Origin: HXMU1420-13 sp024742815
Lineage (GTDB): Bacteria > Bacteroidota > Rhodothermia > Balneolales > Balneolaceae
Assembly: GCA_024742815.1 (NCBI GenBank)
Contig: JANSXX010000002.1
Coordinates: forward strand, 248,001 to 312,000
Length of the DNA: 64,000 bases
Direction of reading: 5' to 3'
The notes under the pieces are model-generated. The model saw nothing but the letters and a program-made list of their open reading frames with translations, was not told the DNA's origin and ran no database searches. Below, one piece after another: positions 10,001-18,241 of the stretch; position 1 is the stretch's first letter; each line of letters begins with the position of its first letter. The position numbers and the translations under genes were made by a program.

Positions 10001-10076
10001 ATCTCCGGGTATCGACCGACGTTACAATTATTTTACTGCGCGTACCTTTACGTTCGGTGTAAATATTGGATTTTAA
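7062..10076 (+). CDS. SusC/RagA family TonB-linked outer-membrane protein
   Basis: This 1004-residue TonB-dependent transporter carries, after the signal peptide, a CarboxypepD_reg-like domain (about residues 42-115, starting RTITGTVTDAADGTGIPAVN). Next is the TonB box region DDVVVVGYG at residues 121-129, then the plug (LLQGKVPGLSIYNKGGDPNS; RLRGISTVG; DGSAAAIYGSRGSSGVI) and a 22-strand barrel ending in Phe (FGVNIGF). It imports a substrate captured by its SusD partner across the outer membrane. The susD gene follows after 18 bp. Two LacI-type operator-like sites lie upstream. The SusC-like protein at 14974 is a paralog; both share segments such as YNPTAPVRF and NPVAIIEQN. The substrate cannot be read from the sequence. 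Confidence 0.95.
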   Translation: MLKNWISSKMLARIARSFLCLTLGVVLVVLAMDTSSAQSRRTITGTVTDAADGTGIPAVNVLVKGTLIGTSTGIDGTYSLSVPTDAETLVFSSIGYVTIEVQIDGRSTIDVEMSQDIQFLDDVVVVGYGAQDEKEITSSVATIGEAEFNQGNVNAPAQLLQGKVPGLSIYNKGGDPNSTPTIRLRGISTVGANTEPLVVIDGVIGASLDNVDPNDIETINVLKDGSAAAIYGSRGSSGVILVTTKKGERSSSQTSGEDNTRINYNGYMAIDAIQNEIDVMSPSEYINAGGNDLGSQTDWIDLVTRTSVSQVHNLSVSGGSVNTQYRVSTNFRDINGILEGSGFDQINARANINHSAIDNRLNVSLNFASTKREQNFSFNEALRYAALYNPTAPVRFDNGQYFQAILFDNFNPVAIIEQNVNEGERKDINFNAQADFAVTDNISVNANYGQQFRSFSEGEFYPSTSFFRGLNATGLGRRYFEDRKFTLFETYGQYRNTFDKINLDATIGYSFQEEFYENLLLQLGNLPSDELGYYGIDLSGDPRINGVGNTDIQTFGSPDERIIAYFGRLNLTFDDAIFFNASVRQEGSTKLGEDNQWGLFPAVGIGADILRYAPIDMMDQLKIRVGYGVTGALPGPSGLSVAQYTYDFNAQQITASNEPNPDLKWEEKAELNVGLDYALMDDRLRGAIDVYTRTINDFILEVDIPAAESITGATTQYQNVGELKTNGFEISLDYDAIVDQDMSWTTGLIFSTYNTTLEEFTIDEEMRANLGAPGQNSTDMIRVAVGEEIGQIWGPVFDGVADDGSPIFKDLNGDGQVIADQGNALADNGDFQQLGNGIPDFEIGWTNQFAYKNWDVNAFFRGAFGHSLVNTFRAFYEPIDPGAINSYNRIATDKAVDGLTVSQFSSLYVEKADFVKLDNFTIGYNFDTSEMSSFNRLRAYFSIQNAFTITNYSGIDPEPVLQDFGTVDNGGRPSDTPDVLSPGIDRRYNYFTARTFTFGVNIGF

Positions 10077-10094
10077 TTCTAAATAACTATTCAT

Positions 10095-11651
10095 ATGAAA
10101 TATCTAAACAGAATATTATTAGTCGCTTTGACAGTATTTGTTGGAGTTGCCTGTTCGGATTTGGATGAAAATCTTCGAGGTGATTTCACCGAAGAGGATT
10201 TAACTCCTAATAATCCCGGATTAGGTGCTACTCCAAATGTGAATGGTACCATTCCAAATGATGGACTAAGTGCAGCGTATGCACAGGTTCTTAATGGTAC
10301 AGCAAATCACGGTGGTTATTTCTCAATCACTGAAATCCCAACCGATGAAGCCGTAATCACTCAAAAGGGTGGTGACTGGTTTGACGGTGGTATTTGGTTA
10401 AACATGCATCGCCACGATTTCCGTCCAACAAACCCAGGTTTAAATGGAGCTTGGACTCAAAACTATGGTGGTGTAACCGAAGTTAATTCTCTACTTGCAG
10501 GTGGCGGATTAAATGCGAATCAAACGGCACAGCTACGTGTATTACGTGCATTCTTCTACTGGAGATTAATGGACACCTTCGGTCGGGTTAAAATTGTAAC
10601 CACACCGGGTGTTGATGCTCCACAAGTTGATCGTCCGGCAGTATATGATTTCGTTGTTCGTGAAATCACAGAATCCATTCCTGATTTGGGTACGAACAAT
10701 GGATACTCACGCTTAAATGAGTATTCTGCATACGCAATGCTTGCTAAGATTTATTTGAATGCAGAAGTGTATACACGTCCTTACCCATATACTCCTGGTA
10801 CCGGTACTCCGGCTTGGCAGGAAGCTATTGATGCTGCTGATATGGTAATCAATTCCGGACAGTATGATCTGGATTCTGATTTCGCAGCTGTATTTGCGCC
10901 AGATAACGTAGATAATGTTGAGCATATCTTCATCGCACCTTATGATGAGGTAACAGGTTCAGGTATGAACTTTGCTCAAATGACATTGCACTATCCTTCT
11001 CAGTTGACCTTTGATCTACAAAATCAACCATGGAACGGATATTCAACGTTAGAAGAATTCTATAATTCTTTTGATGCTAATGATGTGCGTCGCGAAGCAA
11101 GTTTCATTGCTGGTCCGCAAACAGATCTAAATGGAAATCCTATCTTGGACGTAGCTTTCGATAAAGCGGATCCGGATGGAGCGCCAATTAATTACACTCC
11201 TGCGATTAATGAGCTAGCACCAAATGGTTCACGTCAGGCTGGTGCTCGTCTTGGAAAATTCTCATTCAAAATCGGTCAAGGTAACGAAATGGATAACGAT
11301 TACACCATTCTTCGTTACGCTGATGTACTGATGGCAAAAGCAGAAGCTGTTGCACGACGTGATGCAAACTGGAGCAATGCAACTACGCTTGGTTTAGTGA
11401 ATCAAATTCGTGCTAGAGCAGGTGTTTCTAATTTCTCTTCGTTAACTGCCGATCAGTTCTTAGCAGAATTAGGACGTGAATTCTTCCAGGAATCAAAGCG
11501 TAGAACTGACCTCATCCGTTTTGATGCATGGGGTGATGCTTGGTGGGAAAAAGACGGACATAACGATAGCTACAAAAACGTTATGCCAATTCCTCTAGAT
11601 CAAATTAATGCCACTCAAGATGGTTCATTAACTCAACATGCCGATTACTAA
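10095..11651 (+). CDS. SusD/RagB family nutrient-uptake outer-membrane lipoprotein
   Basis: This 518-residue lipoprotein has Cys20 (FVGVAC). It shows SusD hallmarks: an N-terminal helical region with RVLRAFFYWRLMDTFGRVKI, TPR-like helices (SRLNEYSAYAMLAKIYLNAE), and the C-terminal block FSFKIGQG...DYTILRYADVLMAKAEA with LGREFFQESKRRTDLIRF. It caps the SusC barrel and binds substrate at the cell surface. It is co-transcribed with susC (18-bp gap) and followed by a strong hairpin terminator. The ligand is unknown: nothing in this locus encodes a glycoside hydrolase, so a carbohydrate ligand is not assured. Confidence 0.95.
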   Translation: MKYLNRILLVALTVFVGVACSDLDENLRGDFTEEDLTPNNPGLGATPNVNGTIPNDGLSAAYAQVLNGTANHGGYFSITEIPTDEAVITQKGGDWFDGGIWLNMHRHDFRPTNPGLNGAWTQNYGGVTEVNSLLAGGGLNANQTAQLRVLRAFFYWRLMDTFGRVKIVTTPGVDAPQVDRPAVYDFVVREITESIPDLGTNNGYSRLNEYSAYAMLAKIYLNAEVYTRPYPYTPGTGTPAWQEAIDAADMVINSGQYDLDSDFAAVFAPDNVDNVEHIFIAPYDEVTGSGMNFAQMTLHYPSQLTFDLQNQPWNGYSTLEEFYNSFDANDVRREASFIAGPQTDLNGNPILDVAFDKADPDGAPINYTPAINELAPNGSRQAGARLGKFSFKIGQGNEMDNDYTILRYADVLMAKAEAVARRDANWSNATTLGLVNQIRARAGVSNFSSLTADQFLAELGREFFQESKRRTDLIRFDAWGDAWWEKDGHNDSYKNVMPIPLDQINATQDGSLTQHADY

Positions 11652-11676
11652 TCAGCATTAGTTGAACATCAAATTC

Positions 11677-11714
11677 ATAGGGTTGCTATATTCATAGCAG
11701 CCCTATTTTTTTAT
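11677..11714 (+). terminator. Rho-independent terminator after susD, abutting the next gene
   Basis: A 13-bp stem, ATAGGGTTGCTAT (11677-11689) with ATAGCAGCCCTAT (11694-11706) including one G-U pair, has a 4-nt loop and runs into eight consecutive T. The T-run ends six bases before the ATG of the next gene at 11720, so it may act as an attenuator between susCD and the downstream cluster. Confidence 0.85.
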
Positions 11715-11719
11715 CTGTT

Positions 11720-14700
11720 ATGTTCCAACGGTATTTCACTGTTTTTTTATTACTTATTTTGATTTCTTGCTCTGTAAAACAAGAGTCGATTTTTGAAAAC
11801 TACTATTCTGAATCTGGAATAGGATTTTCAAATGATTTGGAGTTTACCAGAGATTTGAATCCTTATACCTATCGTAATTTTTATAATGGCGGTGGCGTAG
11901 GCCTGGGAGACATCAATAATGATGGGTTGGTGGATATTTTCTTTGTTGGCAATCAGGTCGATAATAAACTGTACTTGAACAAAGGCAACTTTCAATTCGA
12001 AGACATTACTGAATCAGCGGGTGTAGCTTCCCCGAATGTTTGGTCAACCGGAGTAAGCTTTGCCGATATAAATGCGGATGGTTTCCTCGATATTTATGTA
12101 TCAAAATCCGGTACCCCAACCGGACAGAATCGAAATAATGAATTTTTTATCAACAACGGCGATCTCACTTTTACCGAAAAAGCTGCAGAATATGGGATCG
12201 ATGATTTAGGACTTTCCAATCATTCAGTGTTCTTCGATTATGATAAAGATGGTGATCTAGATCTTTACTTACTCAACAACTCTTTTTCACCGGTAGGTGG
12301 TTTTGACATGAAAGAAGGAATGCGTGAAGTGCGTGATCCCGAAGGCGGGAATAAACTTTATCGTAACGAAGGTGAAAGATTTATCGATGTAAGCGAAGAA
12401 GCCGGAATTTACGGCAGTAAAATTGGTTTCGGACTGGGCGTGAGTATCGGAGACTTAAACGGAGATACCTGGCCCGATATCTACGTTTCCAACGATTTTT
12501 TTGAACGTGATTATCTGTATCTGAATAATCAAGATGGCACGTTTAGCGAAGTTATTGAATCGAATGCAGGTTCCATCAGTATGAATTCTATGGGAGCTGA
12601 CATCGCTGATTTGAACCATGACGGAGCTCCTGAGGTGTTTGTAACCGATATGTTACCGGAACCTGAAGAACGCTTTAAAACCAAAACAGCCTTCGATAGT
12701 TGGGACCGATATCAGCAAAAAGTGCAAACCGGATATCATCATCAATACACTCGAAACGCTTTATTATTCAATACCGGAAATGCGGAATTTTCAGAATTAG
12801 GTCGCTGGCTGGATGTGGAAGCTACCGACTGGAGTTGGGCAGCCTTAATCGCCGATTTCGACTTGAATGGGAATAATGATCTATTCGTGGCTAATGGGAT
12901 TTATCAGGATCTAACAGACATGGATTATGTGACCTATTATTCTGATCCGGATAAATTCACTGAAGTGATACGCGAAAATCGCCCAATCGAAGAACTTTTT
13001 CAGGATATCCCTTCGGTACCTGTGCCCAACTACATGTTTGCCGGTTCGGGTGATTTGAATTTCGAAAACAAAGCCGCCGAATGGGGATTGGCCACGCCAA
13101 GTTTCTCCAATGGCTCAGCCTATGGCGATCTGGATAATGACGGTGATCTGGACTTGGTGGTCAACAACGTGAACATGCCCGCCTTTGTGTACCGCAATAC
13201 CGCCTCCCAGCGCGGACTCGGAAACTGGCTGATGGTAAAATTGGACGGCGAAGGCGCCAACACGCAAGGCGTGGGTGCTCAACTGAGCGTTTGGGCAGAT
13301 GGGAAGCTCCATTGGCGCGAGCAGGTGCTTCAGCGCGGTTTTCAAAGCACGGTAGATGCTCGCCTGCATATTGGGTTAGGCGAAGCTTCTCTCATCGATT
13401 CGCTAAAGCTGGAATGGCCCGACGGGCGCATCACTTGGATGGAAAATGTAGCGGTGAATCAACAACTCACCCTAAGTCAGGCGGAGGCTCAAGAGGTTGA
13501 ACAAATGTTGGCAGAATCAGACGACCAACCACTTCTTATCCCAACCAACACACGTCTGGATTGGCGCCACACCGAAAACACCTTTGTGGATTTTGACCGA
13601 GATCGGCTTGTTTTCCACATGCGCTCGACGGAAGGTCCGGCCGGATGCGTGAGCTCCGATGAGCGCTTTATCTACCTGGGCGGGGCGAAAGAACAACCCG
13701 GGAGCCTGCGGCAAAAAACGAAGCTTGGCTGGCGCGAAGTCTTTGCCACTGATGCCTTGCCCGAAGACACCGACTGCGTGTTCTTTGACGCCGATGGGGA
13801 TGGCGACGACGATCTGTATGTAACTAGTGGCGGCAATGAATTCAGTACAAGCTCCGATGGACTCTTTGACCGGCTCTACAGCTACGATAACGGCGGCTGG
13901 AGTGAATCCAGCGGACTAAGTAGCGCGAACGGCTTTTATTCCAACGGTACGGTTAGCGCGGGCGATATCGACGGAGATGGCGACATCGACTTGTTTGTAG
14001 GCGAGCGACTCAAACCCTTTGCCCTCGGCTCTCCGGTGAGCGGAAGAATCCTGAAAAACGATGGAGCAGGAACCTTTACTGATGTCACCCAAAACGCTGC
14101 GCCAAGATTGCTTAGCTCAGGGATGTTTACCGGCTCAGCCTTTGGCGATATCGACGGGGATGGAGATTTGGATTTAGTAACAGCAGGAGAATGGGCGCCC
14201 GTGCGCATCTTCAACAATGATGGGAGCGGAAGCTTCAGCGAGACTCAACTCCCGAATTCTGGAGGTTGGTGGAATGAGGTACTACTTGAAGATTGGGACG
14301 GTGATGGAACCCTTGATATTATCGCCCTCAACCACGGGCTGAATTCGAGATTTAAAGCCTCCACGGAGCAACCGGCGAGTCTGTGGGTGAGCGACTTCGA
14401 TGGCAATGGCTCCACCGAGCAAATCCTGACCACCTACAATGGAGAGCAGGCGTACCCGACGGTACTGCGCCACGATTTGGTGAATCAACTCCCCGGGCTC
14501 AAGCGCAAGTATTTGAAGTATGAATCCTACAAAGAGCAGACGATCGAAGACATCTTTACTCCCGAGCAACTCGATGCCGCCACGCAGCTAACGGCTCAAA
14601 CGCTGTCGAGTACGGTGTGGTGGGGCAATGGGGATGGAAGCTTTAGCGAAGGTCAGGAGCTGCCGTGGCAGGCGCAGCTCTCGCCGATGTACGCCGGAGC

Positions 14701-14971
14701 GCTGATCGACTTAGACGGGCAAGGCAATAAGGAACTGCTTCTCGGCGGAAACTTATACGGCGTAAAACCTGAAGCAGGTCGCTATGATGCGAGTAAGGGT
14801 GTGGTGATATCAGTAAGTGAGAACCGGGAGTTAAAGGTGATCTCGACTGTTCAAAGTGGGTTATCTACCAATGGGGAAATACGGCAAATTTTACCTATTG
14901 GTAATCAGGTATATCTGCTCAGAAGTGATGAAGAGCCACTCGTGTATCAAATAAATTCAAATAACAGATAA
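11720..14971 (+). CDS. VCBS/FG-GAP repeat lipoprotein A, CRTAC1-like with ASPIC/UnbV domain
   Basis: This 1083-residue lipoprotein has Cys17 (LILISC). The N-terminal half carries calcium-loop units (DINNDGLVD, DINADGFLD, DYDKDGDLD, DLNGDTWPD, DLNHDGAPE). The ASPIC/UnbV part lies around residues 510-590 (GVGAQLSVWADGKLHWREQV; GFQSTVDARLHIGLGE; LEWPDGR). A second loop series follows (DADGDGDDD, DIDGDGDID, DIDGDGDLD, DWDGDGTLD). The role is probably surface-exposed or periplasmic, possibly ligand or partner binding, with no activity established. Residues about 436-1029 are encoded by a GC-richer tract almost identical to that in VCBS gene B. The next gene starts 2 bp after the stop. The ATG sits just after the T-run of a terminator, so expression may depend on read-through from susCD. 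Confidence 0.86.
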   Translation: MFQRYFTVFLLLILISCSVKQESIFENYYSESGIGFSNDLEFTRDLNPYTYRNFYNGGGVGLGDINNDGLVDIFFVGNQVDNKLYLNKGNFQFEDITESAGVASPNVWSTGVSFADINADGFLDIYVSKSGTPTGQNRNNEFFINNGDLTFTEKAAEYGIDDLGLSNHSVFFDYDKDGDLDLYLLNNSFSPVGGFDMKEGMREVRDPEGGNKLYRNEGERFIDVSEEAGIYGSKIGFGLGVSIGDLNGDTWPDIYVSNDFFERDYLYLNNQDGTFSEVIESNAGSISMNSMGADIADLNHDGAPEVFVTDMLPEPEERFKTKTAFDSWDRYQQKVQTGYHHQYTRNALLFNTGNAEFSELGRWLDVEATDWSWAALIADFDLNGNNDLFVANGIYQDLTDMDYVTYYSDPDKFTEVIRENRPIEELFQDIPSVPVPNYMFAGSGDLNFENKAAEWGLATPSFSNGSAYGDLDNDGDLDLVVNNVNMPAFVYRNTASQRGLGNWLMVKLDGEGANTQGVGAQLSVWADGKLHWREQVLQRGFQSTVDARLHIGLGEASLIDSLKLEWPDGRITWMENVAVNQQLTLSQAEAQEVEQMLAESDDQPLLIPTNTRLDWRHTENTFVDFDRDRLVFHMRSTEGPAGCVSSDERFIYLGGAKEQPGSLRQKTKLGWREVFATDALPEDTDCVFFDADGDGDDDLYVTSGGNEFSTSSDGLFDRLYSYDNGGWSESSGLSSANGFYSNGTVSAGDIDGDGDIDLFVGERLKPFALGSPVSGRILKNDGAGTFTDVTQNAAPRLLSSGMFTGSAFGDIDGDGDLDLVTAGEWAPVRIFNNDGSGSFSETQLPNSGGWWNEVLLEDWDGDGTLDIIALNHGLNSRFKASTEQPASLWVSDFDGNGSTEQILTTYNGEQAYPTVLRHDLVNQLPGLKRKYLKYESYKEQTIEDIFTPEQLDAATQLTAQTLSSTVWWGNGDGSFSEGQELPWQAQLSPMYAGALIDLDGQGNKELLLGGNLYGVKPEAGRYDASKGVVISVSENRELKVISTVQSGLSTNGEIRQILPIGNQVYLLRSDEEPLVYQINSNNR
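13025..14808 (+). repeat. Long near-identical tract shared with 19568-21351 (copy 1)
   Basis: This roughly 1.78-kb segment aligns to 19568-21351 at a constant offset of 6543 bp at both ends, so with no net insertion or deletion. In the stretch I compared base by base (13441-13500) there were 3 differences in 60. Similarity drops sharply outside: the bases before CCCAACTACATG and after GTGGTGAT differ widely between the copies. The tract is visibly richer in G and C than the flanking parts of the same gene. Confidence 0.85.
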
Positions 14972-14973
14972 AA

Positions 14974-17631
14974 ATGAGAGTCGTACTAATTTTCCTGTTC
15001 CTCTTAGTATTAACTCAAACGATATATGCACAAAAGGAGGATGTATTTACGGATTCTTTATCATTTGATTCTGAAATCCAGCGACATCTGACCCACCCAA
15101 TATTAATGATTCAAGGGAAAATTCCCGGATTAAGCGTATATGATGATCGTAATCCAAATGGTGGCGTTGAATATCGATTGCGTGGGTTTAGTCGCTTTGG
15201 AGAATACAAGCCACTCATTATTGTGGATGGAATCGTGAATTCAGATTTGGATTTTTTGAATCCCAACGAAATATCTTCAATCAGGGTGAGGAAATCGTTG
15301 GCAGAAAGTGCTTTATATGGACTTAGAGGTCCTGATGGGATTATTGAGATTGAAACAAACACAATTGTTAAGACAGAAAATTTGCCGAATTACTTTACAA
15401 TTAACTACAGTACTTACTTCGCTCAATCAGAGAAATCGAATGAAGTACCGGTAATGAATCGAAGCCAATTTATTGCCGTTGGAGGAAATGATCTGCGGGC
15501 AAATACCAACTGGCAAAATGAAGTATCCCGAACAGCTATTTCGAATAATCATCAGCTAACAGTGTCCGGGAAAAGCAATACGTTGAGTTATCAGTTGGGA
15601 GTGAATCTCAGCAAGGTGGAAGGTATTCTGGATAACTCTGGATTTGATAGAACGAATCTCAGGGTTGGCGCGCAGCACACCAGCGAAGATGAACGATTGT
15701 CGATTAGGATTAATGCTTACAATAACAGTAGAGATGAGAGTTTATCCTTCATCGAAGCATTTCGCTATGCAACGGTATATAATCCCACGGCACCTGTTCG
15801 ATTCGAGAATGGCGAATATTTTCAGGCAATCATCTTCGATAATTTCAATCCCGTTGCTATAATCGAGCAAAACATCAATGAAAGGGAACGAGAAGAAACC
15901 GGATATGCCGTAGATTTAAAATTGAATCCTTTGGAAGGGGTTACCTTTCGGGCGAATTACTCAAAAGTAAATCAGGATAACTTTCAAGGGCAGTATTATT
16001 CACCCATATCATTTTTCCGTGGGTTAAATCGAAACGGACTGGTAATCCGTTCAGACTTCGAGAACGAATTTCAATCTCTCCGTAATGAAATTCGTTATTC
16101 TGTACCACTTACCAAAAATCGATTAGAGGTCTATTCGGGATTGAATTATTGGGATCAAAAAGAAGTGTTTTCAATCAATGAGTTTAGTGATTTTAATAGC
16201 GATCCGGATGGCTATGAAGTCTCTCAAGGCCAAGCAAATCGTATCAATCTTACCACCTATAGTTCTTCTACGGCAAAAAATAACTCCCTTTACTGGGGTG
16301 GGATTTTTTCCTCCAACTTAGTTAACGTAGAATCTCGTATCCGAAGAGAAAGCTATAACGTATTGGGGGAAGCCAACGAAAGCAATTGGTTCACCGATTT
16401 TATTGCATCATCAGATATAAAAGACATATTCAATTTAAATGTATTTGATGCTTTCTCTATCAAAGTTTCGGCTTCAAAATCGGCACTTTATCAAGATCTC
16501 TATAGAGCATCACAAGAAATAAGTCGTGATCCAAATCCTGATTTAAAAATTCCTACCATTTCAGAACAAACAGCAGGTGTACAAGGTGTTTTATTAGAGA
16601 ACAAGCTACAGTTTATGGTTGATGTGTATCGAAGATCTTATTCGGGATTTATCGGAGATCAGTTTGTCCCAGCCAACGAATCTATAACAGGTGCCAATTT
16701 TAGATTTGAAAACCTGATGGATTTAACTTCAACAGGATTAGAACTGGGAGCAGCTTATCAAGCTAGCCTAACTGAAAACAGCTCAATTAGATCAAAGCTA
16801 TCTTTAACCACGCTAAATATAAAGCTGGAGGATTATATCCTCGAAGAAAGTTTAAGAGGTTACCCCGGAGCACCCGGCCAAGGTTCCACACAGATGATTC
16901 GACTAGCAGTAGGTGAGGAACTAGGACAAATTTGGGGTCCGGTTTTTGATCGGGTTGCACAGGAAGGAGAAACCGAAACGTTAACATTTGGTGGCGGACA
17001 AACCTATTCCTACACATACAGCGAAGGGGAACCCATTTTTAAAGACATCAATGGAGACGGAATCAAAAAAACGGCTATGCATCAGGCATTAGATGAAGAT
17101 ACCGACTTCACTGTGCTTGGTAATGCCTATCCGGATTTTGAATTTGGGTGGACTTCCACGTTTAAAGTCAGTCGCTTTTTTGCTGAAGCTCATTTCAGAG
17201 GTGCGGTTGGTCACAGTAAGGTAAACCTGAATCGGATGTTCTACGAAGCCATTGATCAGGGTGCGATTAATTCGTACAACAGAGTTAATTCTGACAAGGC
17301 AGCGGAAGGACTTACGTTCGCTTACTATAGTTCGTTGTATGTAGAACGCGCAGATTTTATCGCACTGGATTATATTTCTCTTGGATACTCAGTAAATATG
17401 AATCGAATAAATGGTATAAAATCCCTTCGATTAACTACTACCTTAGAAGACGTTTTTACCATCACCAATTACACCGGAGTAAGTCCGGAACCGGTATACA
17501 GCGATTTTGGTCCGGTTGATAATGGTGGTTTTGGAAATGCAAACAGTGATCCTCTTACACCCGGGATTGACAGAAGGTTGAACTACTTGCCTGCTCGTTC
17601 AATCTTATTCGGAATATCCATTGATTTTTAA
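14974..17631 (+). CDS. SusC-like outer-membrane protein lacking N-terminal extension and TonB box
   Basis: This 885-residue protein has a signal peptide (residues 1-19, ending IYAQ). It goes almost directly into the plug (MIQGKIPGLSVYDDRNPNGG; YRLRGFSRFGEYKPLIIVDG; SALYGLRGPDGIIEI) and a full barrel ending FGISIDF. Compared with the SusC at 7062 it lacks the CarboxypepD_reg-like domain and the DxVVVGYG TonB-box segment. It has barrel regions in common with that protein (YNPTAPVRF, NPVAIIEQN, AVGEELGQIWGPVFD). Its start lies 2 bp after the VCBS A stop, so translation is probably coupled. No SusD follows; a small lipoprotein takes that place. It may be a passive or partner-gated pore, or interact with TonB by other residues. 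Confidence 0.88.
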   Translation: MRVVLIFLFLLVLTQTIYAQKEDVFTDSLSFDSEIQRHLTHPILMIQGKIPGLSVYDDRNPNGGVEYRLRGFSRFGEYKPLIIVDGIVNSDLDFLNPNEISSIRVRKSLAESALYGLRGPDGIIEIETNTIVKTENLPNYFTINYSTYFAQSEKSNEVPVMNRSQFIAVGGNDLRANTNWQNEVSRTAISNNHQLTVSGKSNTLSYQLGVNLSKVEGILDNSGFDRTNLRVGAQHTSEDERLSIRINAYNNSRDESLSFIEAFRYATVYNPTAPVRFENGEYFQAIIFDNFNPVAIIEQNINEREREETGYAVDLKLNPLEGVTFRANYSKVNQDNFQGQYYSPISFFRGLNRNGLVIRSDFENEFQSLRNEIRYSVPLTKNRLEVYSGLNYWDQKEVFSINEFSDFNSDPDGYEVSQGQANRINLTTYSSSTAKNNSLYWGGIFSSNLVNVESRIRRESYNVLGEANESNWFTDFIASSDIKDIFNLNVFDAFSIKVSASKSALYQDLYRASQEISRDPNPDLKIPTISEQTAGVQGVLLENKLQFMVDVYRRSYSGFIGDQFVPANESITGANFRFENLMDLTSTGLELGAAYQASLTENSSIRSKLSLTTLNIKLEDYILEESLRGYPGAPGQGSTQMIRLAVGEELGQIWGPVFDRVAQEGETETLTFGGGQTYSYTYSEGEPIFKDINGDGIKKTAMHQALDEDTDFTVLGNAYPDFEFGWTSTFKVSRFFAEAHFRGAVGHSKVNLNRMFYEAIDQGAINSYNRVNSDKAAEGLTFAYYSSLYVERADFIALDYISLGYSVNMNRINGIKSLRLTTTLEDVFTITNYTGVSPEPVYSDFGPVDNGGFGNANSDPLTPGIDRRLNYLPARSILFGISIDF

Positions 17632-17663
17632 CTTCAAAAAACATTCGTAAATCAAATAAAATT

Positions 17664-18239
17664 ATGATAGTTCATTGCAAAAAATATCTATTTATGCTCT
17701 TGATTATCATGGCGTTTTCTGGTTTAGTTGCGTGCGATGACCGTACGGAATACCAAAAAGAAATAGATCGGGCCTTGAAAAGTGGTATCAGCTATGATAG
17801 CCTGATTTTTGACTACACCTTTGGGATGTCACGCGAAGAGTTTTTTGATTATTCTTGGGATATCAACAAACAAGCGCTGGTTGTAAATGGAGCCGGTGCC
17901 GAGATTGTACAGGATGTAGATTGGTTGGATTTCCCGGCTCGACGTAGTTTTTACCCTAATTTTGTAGATGATAAAATCGCTCAATTTCCTATTGTTTACA
18001 GTTACAATGGCTGGGCGCCTTGGAATAATCATCTGGTAGCAGATAGCTTGTTATTAGATGTAGAAGACTATCTTTCCAATCAATACAAAGCGAATTTTAA
18101 ACCCAGAATGGTAGAAAATGGGGATACCGTTTTATATGACGTGACCGGAAATCGGGAAATTCGAATAGAAACGATAGATAATCAAAAAGTAAGAGTAACT
18201 TTCTCTGATCTCAGAATACTTAGCACCGGAACGAACTAA
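17664..18239 (+). CDS. Small lipoprotein of unknown function in the VCBS/SusC-like cluster
   Basis: I do not recognise a family. The 191-residue product has a lipoprotein signal with Cys24 (SGLVAC), then a mixed-charge region beginning DDRTEYQKEIDRALKSGISY. Aromatic-rich strands follow (FDYSWDINKQALVVNG; VYSYNGWAPWNNHLVADSLL). It lies 32 bp after the SusC-like gene and 2 bp before VCBS gene B, so it is surely co-expressed with them. By position it may replace SusD as the lipoprotein partner of the SusC-like porin, but nothing in its sequence resembles SusD. Confidence 0.7.
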   Translation: MIVHCKKYLFMLLIIMAFSGLVACDDRTEYQKEIDRALKSGISYDSLIFDYTFGMSREEFFDYSWDINKQALVVNGAGAEIVQDVDWLDFPARRSFYPNFVDDKIAQFPIVYSYNGWAPWNNHLVADSLLLDVEDYLSNQYKANFKPRMVENGDTVLYDVTGNREIRIETIDNQKVRVTFSDLRILSTGTN

Positions 18240-18241
18240 TT

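Noticed and set aside
13936..14217. Antisense open frames opposite the VCBS genes, for example here and at 20479-20781, and 13291-13500 with 19834-20043
   Set aside because: They appear in both copies only because the sense DNA is nearly identical. The repeated calcium-loop codons leave the other frames free of stops.
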